From Flavihumibacter sp. (GTDB lineage: Bacteria > Bacteroidota > Bacteroidia > Chitinophagales > Chitinophagaceae): a DNA stretch of 6,908 nt. The stretch covers positions 1 to 6,908 of the forward strand of contig JALOMU010000082.1 in NCBI GenBank assembly GCA_025455285.1. Reading direction: 5' to 3'. Every line of letters begins with the position of its first letter. The first letter of the stretch is position 1. A program made the position numbers and the translations under genes. Shown here one piece after another: positions 6,250-6,908 of this stretch. The notes under the pieces are model-generated. The model saw only the letters and a program-made list of their open reading frames with translations, was not told where the DNA came from and searched no databases.

Positions 6250-6908
6250 ATGATGCACAAAGAAGAGCTCCTTCCGGAGGTAGTAATAAAATTTGCCGGC
6301 GATAGCGGAGATGGCATGCAATTAACTGGTACCCAATTCACTAATAATACCGCTTTACTGGGTATAGACCTGGCCACCTTTCCTGATTTTCCAGCGGAAA
6401 TCCGCGCCCCGCAGGGAACCATTCCAGGTGTAAGTGGTTACCAGTTACGGTTTTCAAGTACCCCTGTCTATACACCGGGTGATGAATGTGATGTGCTGGT
6501 TGCAATGAATGCCGCAGCACTGAAAACCAATCTCAAGGCCCTGAAAAAAGGTGGCAAAATCATTGTCAACACCGATGGTTTCGACGCCAAAAACCTGCGA
6601 CTGGCCAACTATCCAGATGGAGTAAACCCCATTGAAGATGATAGCCTCGCCAATTATGAAGTCATCCGCATGGATATCACCAAGATGACCCGCGAGGCAC
6701 TAAAAGAATTCCCGCTCGGAACCAAGGAGAAAGACCGCGCGAAAAACATGTTCGTCCTTGGCTTTTTGTACTGGATGTACAACCGGGACATGGATAGCAG
6801 CATTCAGTTCCTGCAGGATAAATTCGGCAAAAAACCAGACCTCCTCAACAGCAATATCAAAGCCCTTCAGGCCGGTTACAACTATGGCGATACCACTGAA
6901 ACCTTTAC
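6250..6908 (+). CDS. korA: 2-oxoacid (2-oxoglutarate):acceptor oxidoreductase subunit alpha, N-terminal gamma domain (3' end outside window)
   Basis: The frame is open from ATG at 6250 to the right edge (219 full codons), so the gene is cut by the window. The visible part is the gamma-type domain that precedes the alpha domain in the fused KorA subunit of about 600 residues. Recognisable stretches are VVIKFAGDSGDGMQLTG near the N-terminus, DFPAEIRAPQGTIPGVSGYQ and DVLVAMNAAALKTNLKALKKGG. With KorB, which binds thiamine diphosphate and should be encoded just downstream, this enzyme oxidatively decarboxylates 2-oxoglutarate to succinyl-CoA with ferredoxin as usual acceptor, or runs in reverse. 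Substrate preference (2-oxoglutarate or another 2-oxoacid) cannot be fixed from this fragment. Two consecutive ATGs (6250, 6253) are possible starts; the first is chosen, but a -7 box ending at 6245 leaves little or no leader and either could serve. There is no Shine-Dalgarno sequence. Confidence 0.9.
   Translation, partial: MMHKEELLPEVVIKFAGDSGDGMQLTGTQFTNNTALLGIDLATFPDFPAEIRAPQGTIPGVSGYQLRFSSTPVYTPGDECDVLVAMNAAALKTNLKALKKGGKIIVNTDGFDAKNLRLANYPDGVNPIEDDSLANYEVIRMDITKMTREALKEFPLGTKEKDRAKNMFVLGFLYWMYNRDMDSSIQFLQDKFGKKPDLLNSNIKALQAGYNYGDTTETF

Noticed and set aside
6237..6422. Minus-strand reading frame opposite the start of korA
   Set aside because: The + strand carries the clear KorA gamma-domain sequence open to the window edge, with a perfect -7 box; the minus frame has no recognisable content.

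Overview
The window most likely comes from a Bacteroidota chromosome, plausibly Chitinophagaceae or a relative. The evidence is a GldA-type ABC ATPase, a KorA-type 2-oxoacid:acceptor oxidoreductase subunit with an N-terminal gamma domain, start codons without Shine-Dalgarno sequences, and three sites matching or nearly matching the Bacteroidota -7 promoter element TAnnTTTG. All six genes are on the + strand and closely packed. No tRNA, rRNA, CRISPR array, insertion sequence or other mobile element was seen, and no gene-free stretch exceeds about 90 bases.

Region 1 (3-2520) is a two-component pair. The first gene is cut by the left edge. It encodes a CbrA-like sensor: the C-terminal part of a sodium:solute symporter (SSS) domain, a STAC-like linker, a coiled coil, and a complete histidine kinase core. 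One base after its stop comes a stand-alone CheY-like receiver with no output domain.

Region 2 (2521-5237) begins with a promoter-like segment carrying a perfect 7-bp inverted repeat. It continues with an unrecognised 117-residue protein that has one membrane segment, a SulP-family anion transporter with a short C-terminal STAS domain, and, 11 bases later, a beta-carbonic anhydrase with the full zinc/Asp-Arg active site. The transporter and anhydrase look like an inorganic-carbon uptake and hydration unit: SulP moves bicarbonate or another anion and the anhydrase interconverts bicarbonate and CO2.

Region 3 (5238-6908) holds gldA, encoding the ATPase of the gliding-associated ABC transporter, then a 71-base pyrimidine-rich repeat tract, then the start of korA, which runs off the right edge. 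Both gldA and korA have a perfect TAnnTTTG only 4-7 bases before ATG, which predicts leaderless or nearly leaderless mRNAs.

Most of the window is ordinary housekeeping or accessory metabolism. The points most worth a second look are the sensor plus output-less receiver beside a SulP/anhydrase pair, the palindrome overlapping the promoter between them, the unknown small membrane protein, and the repeat tract upstream of korA. A functional link between the sensor pair and inorganic carbon is a hypothesis from proximity only.
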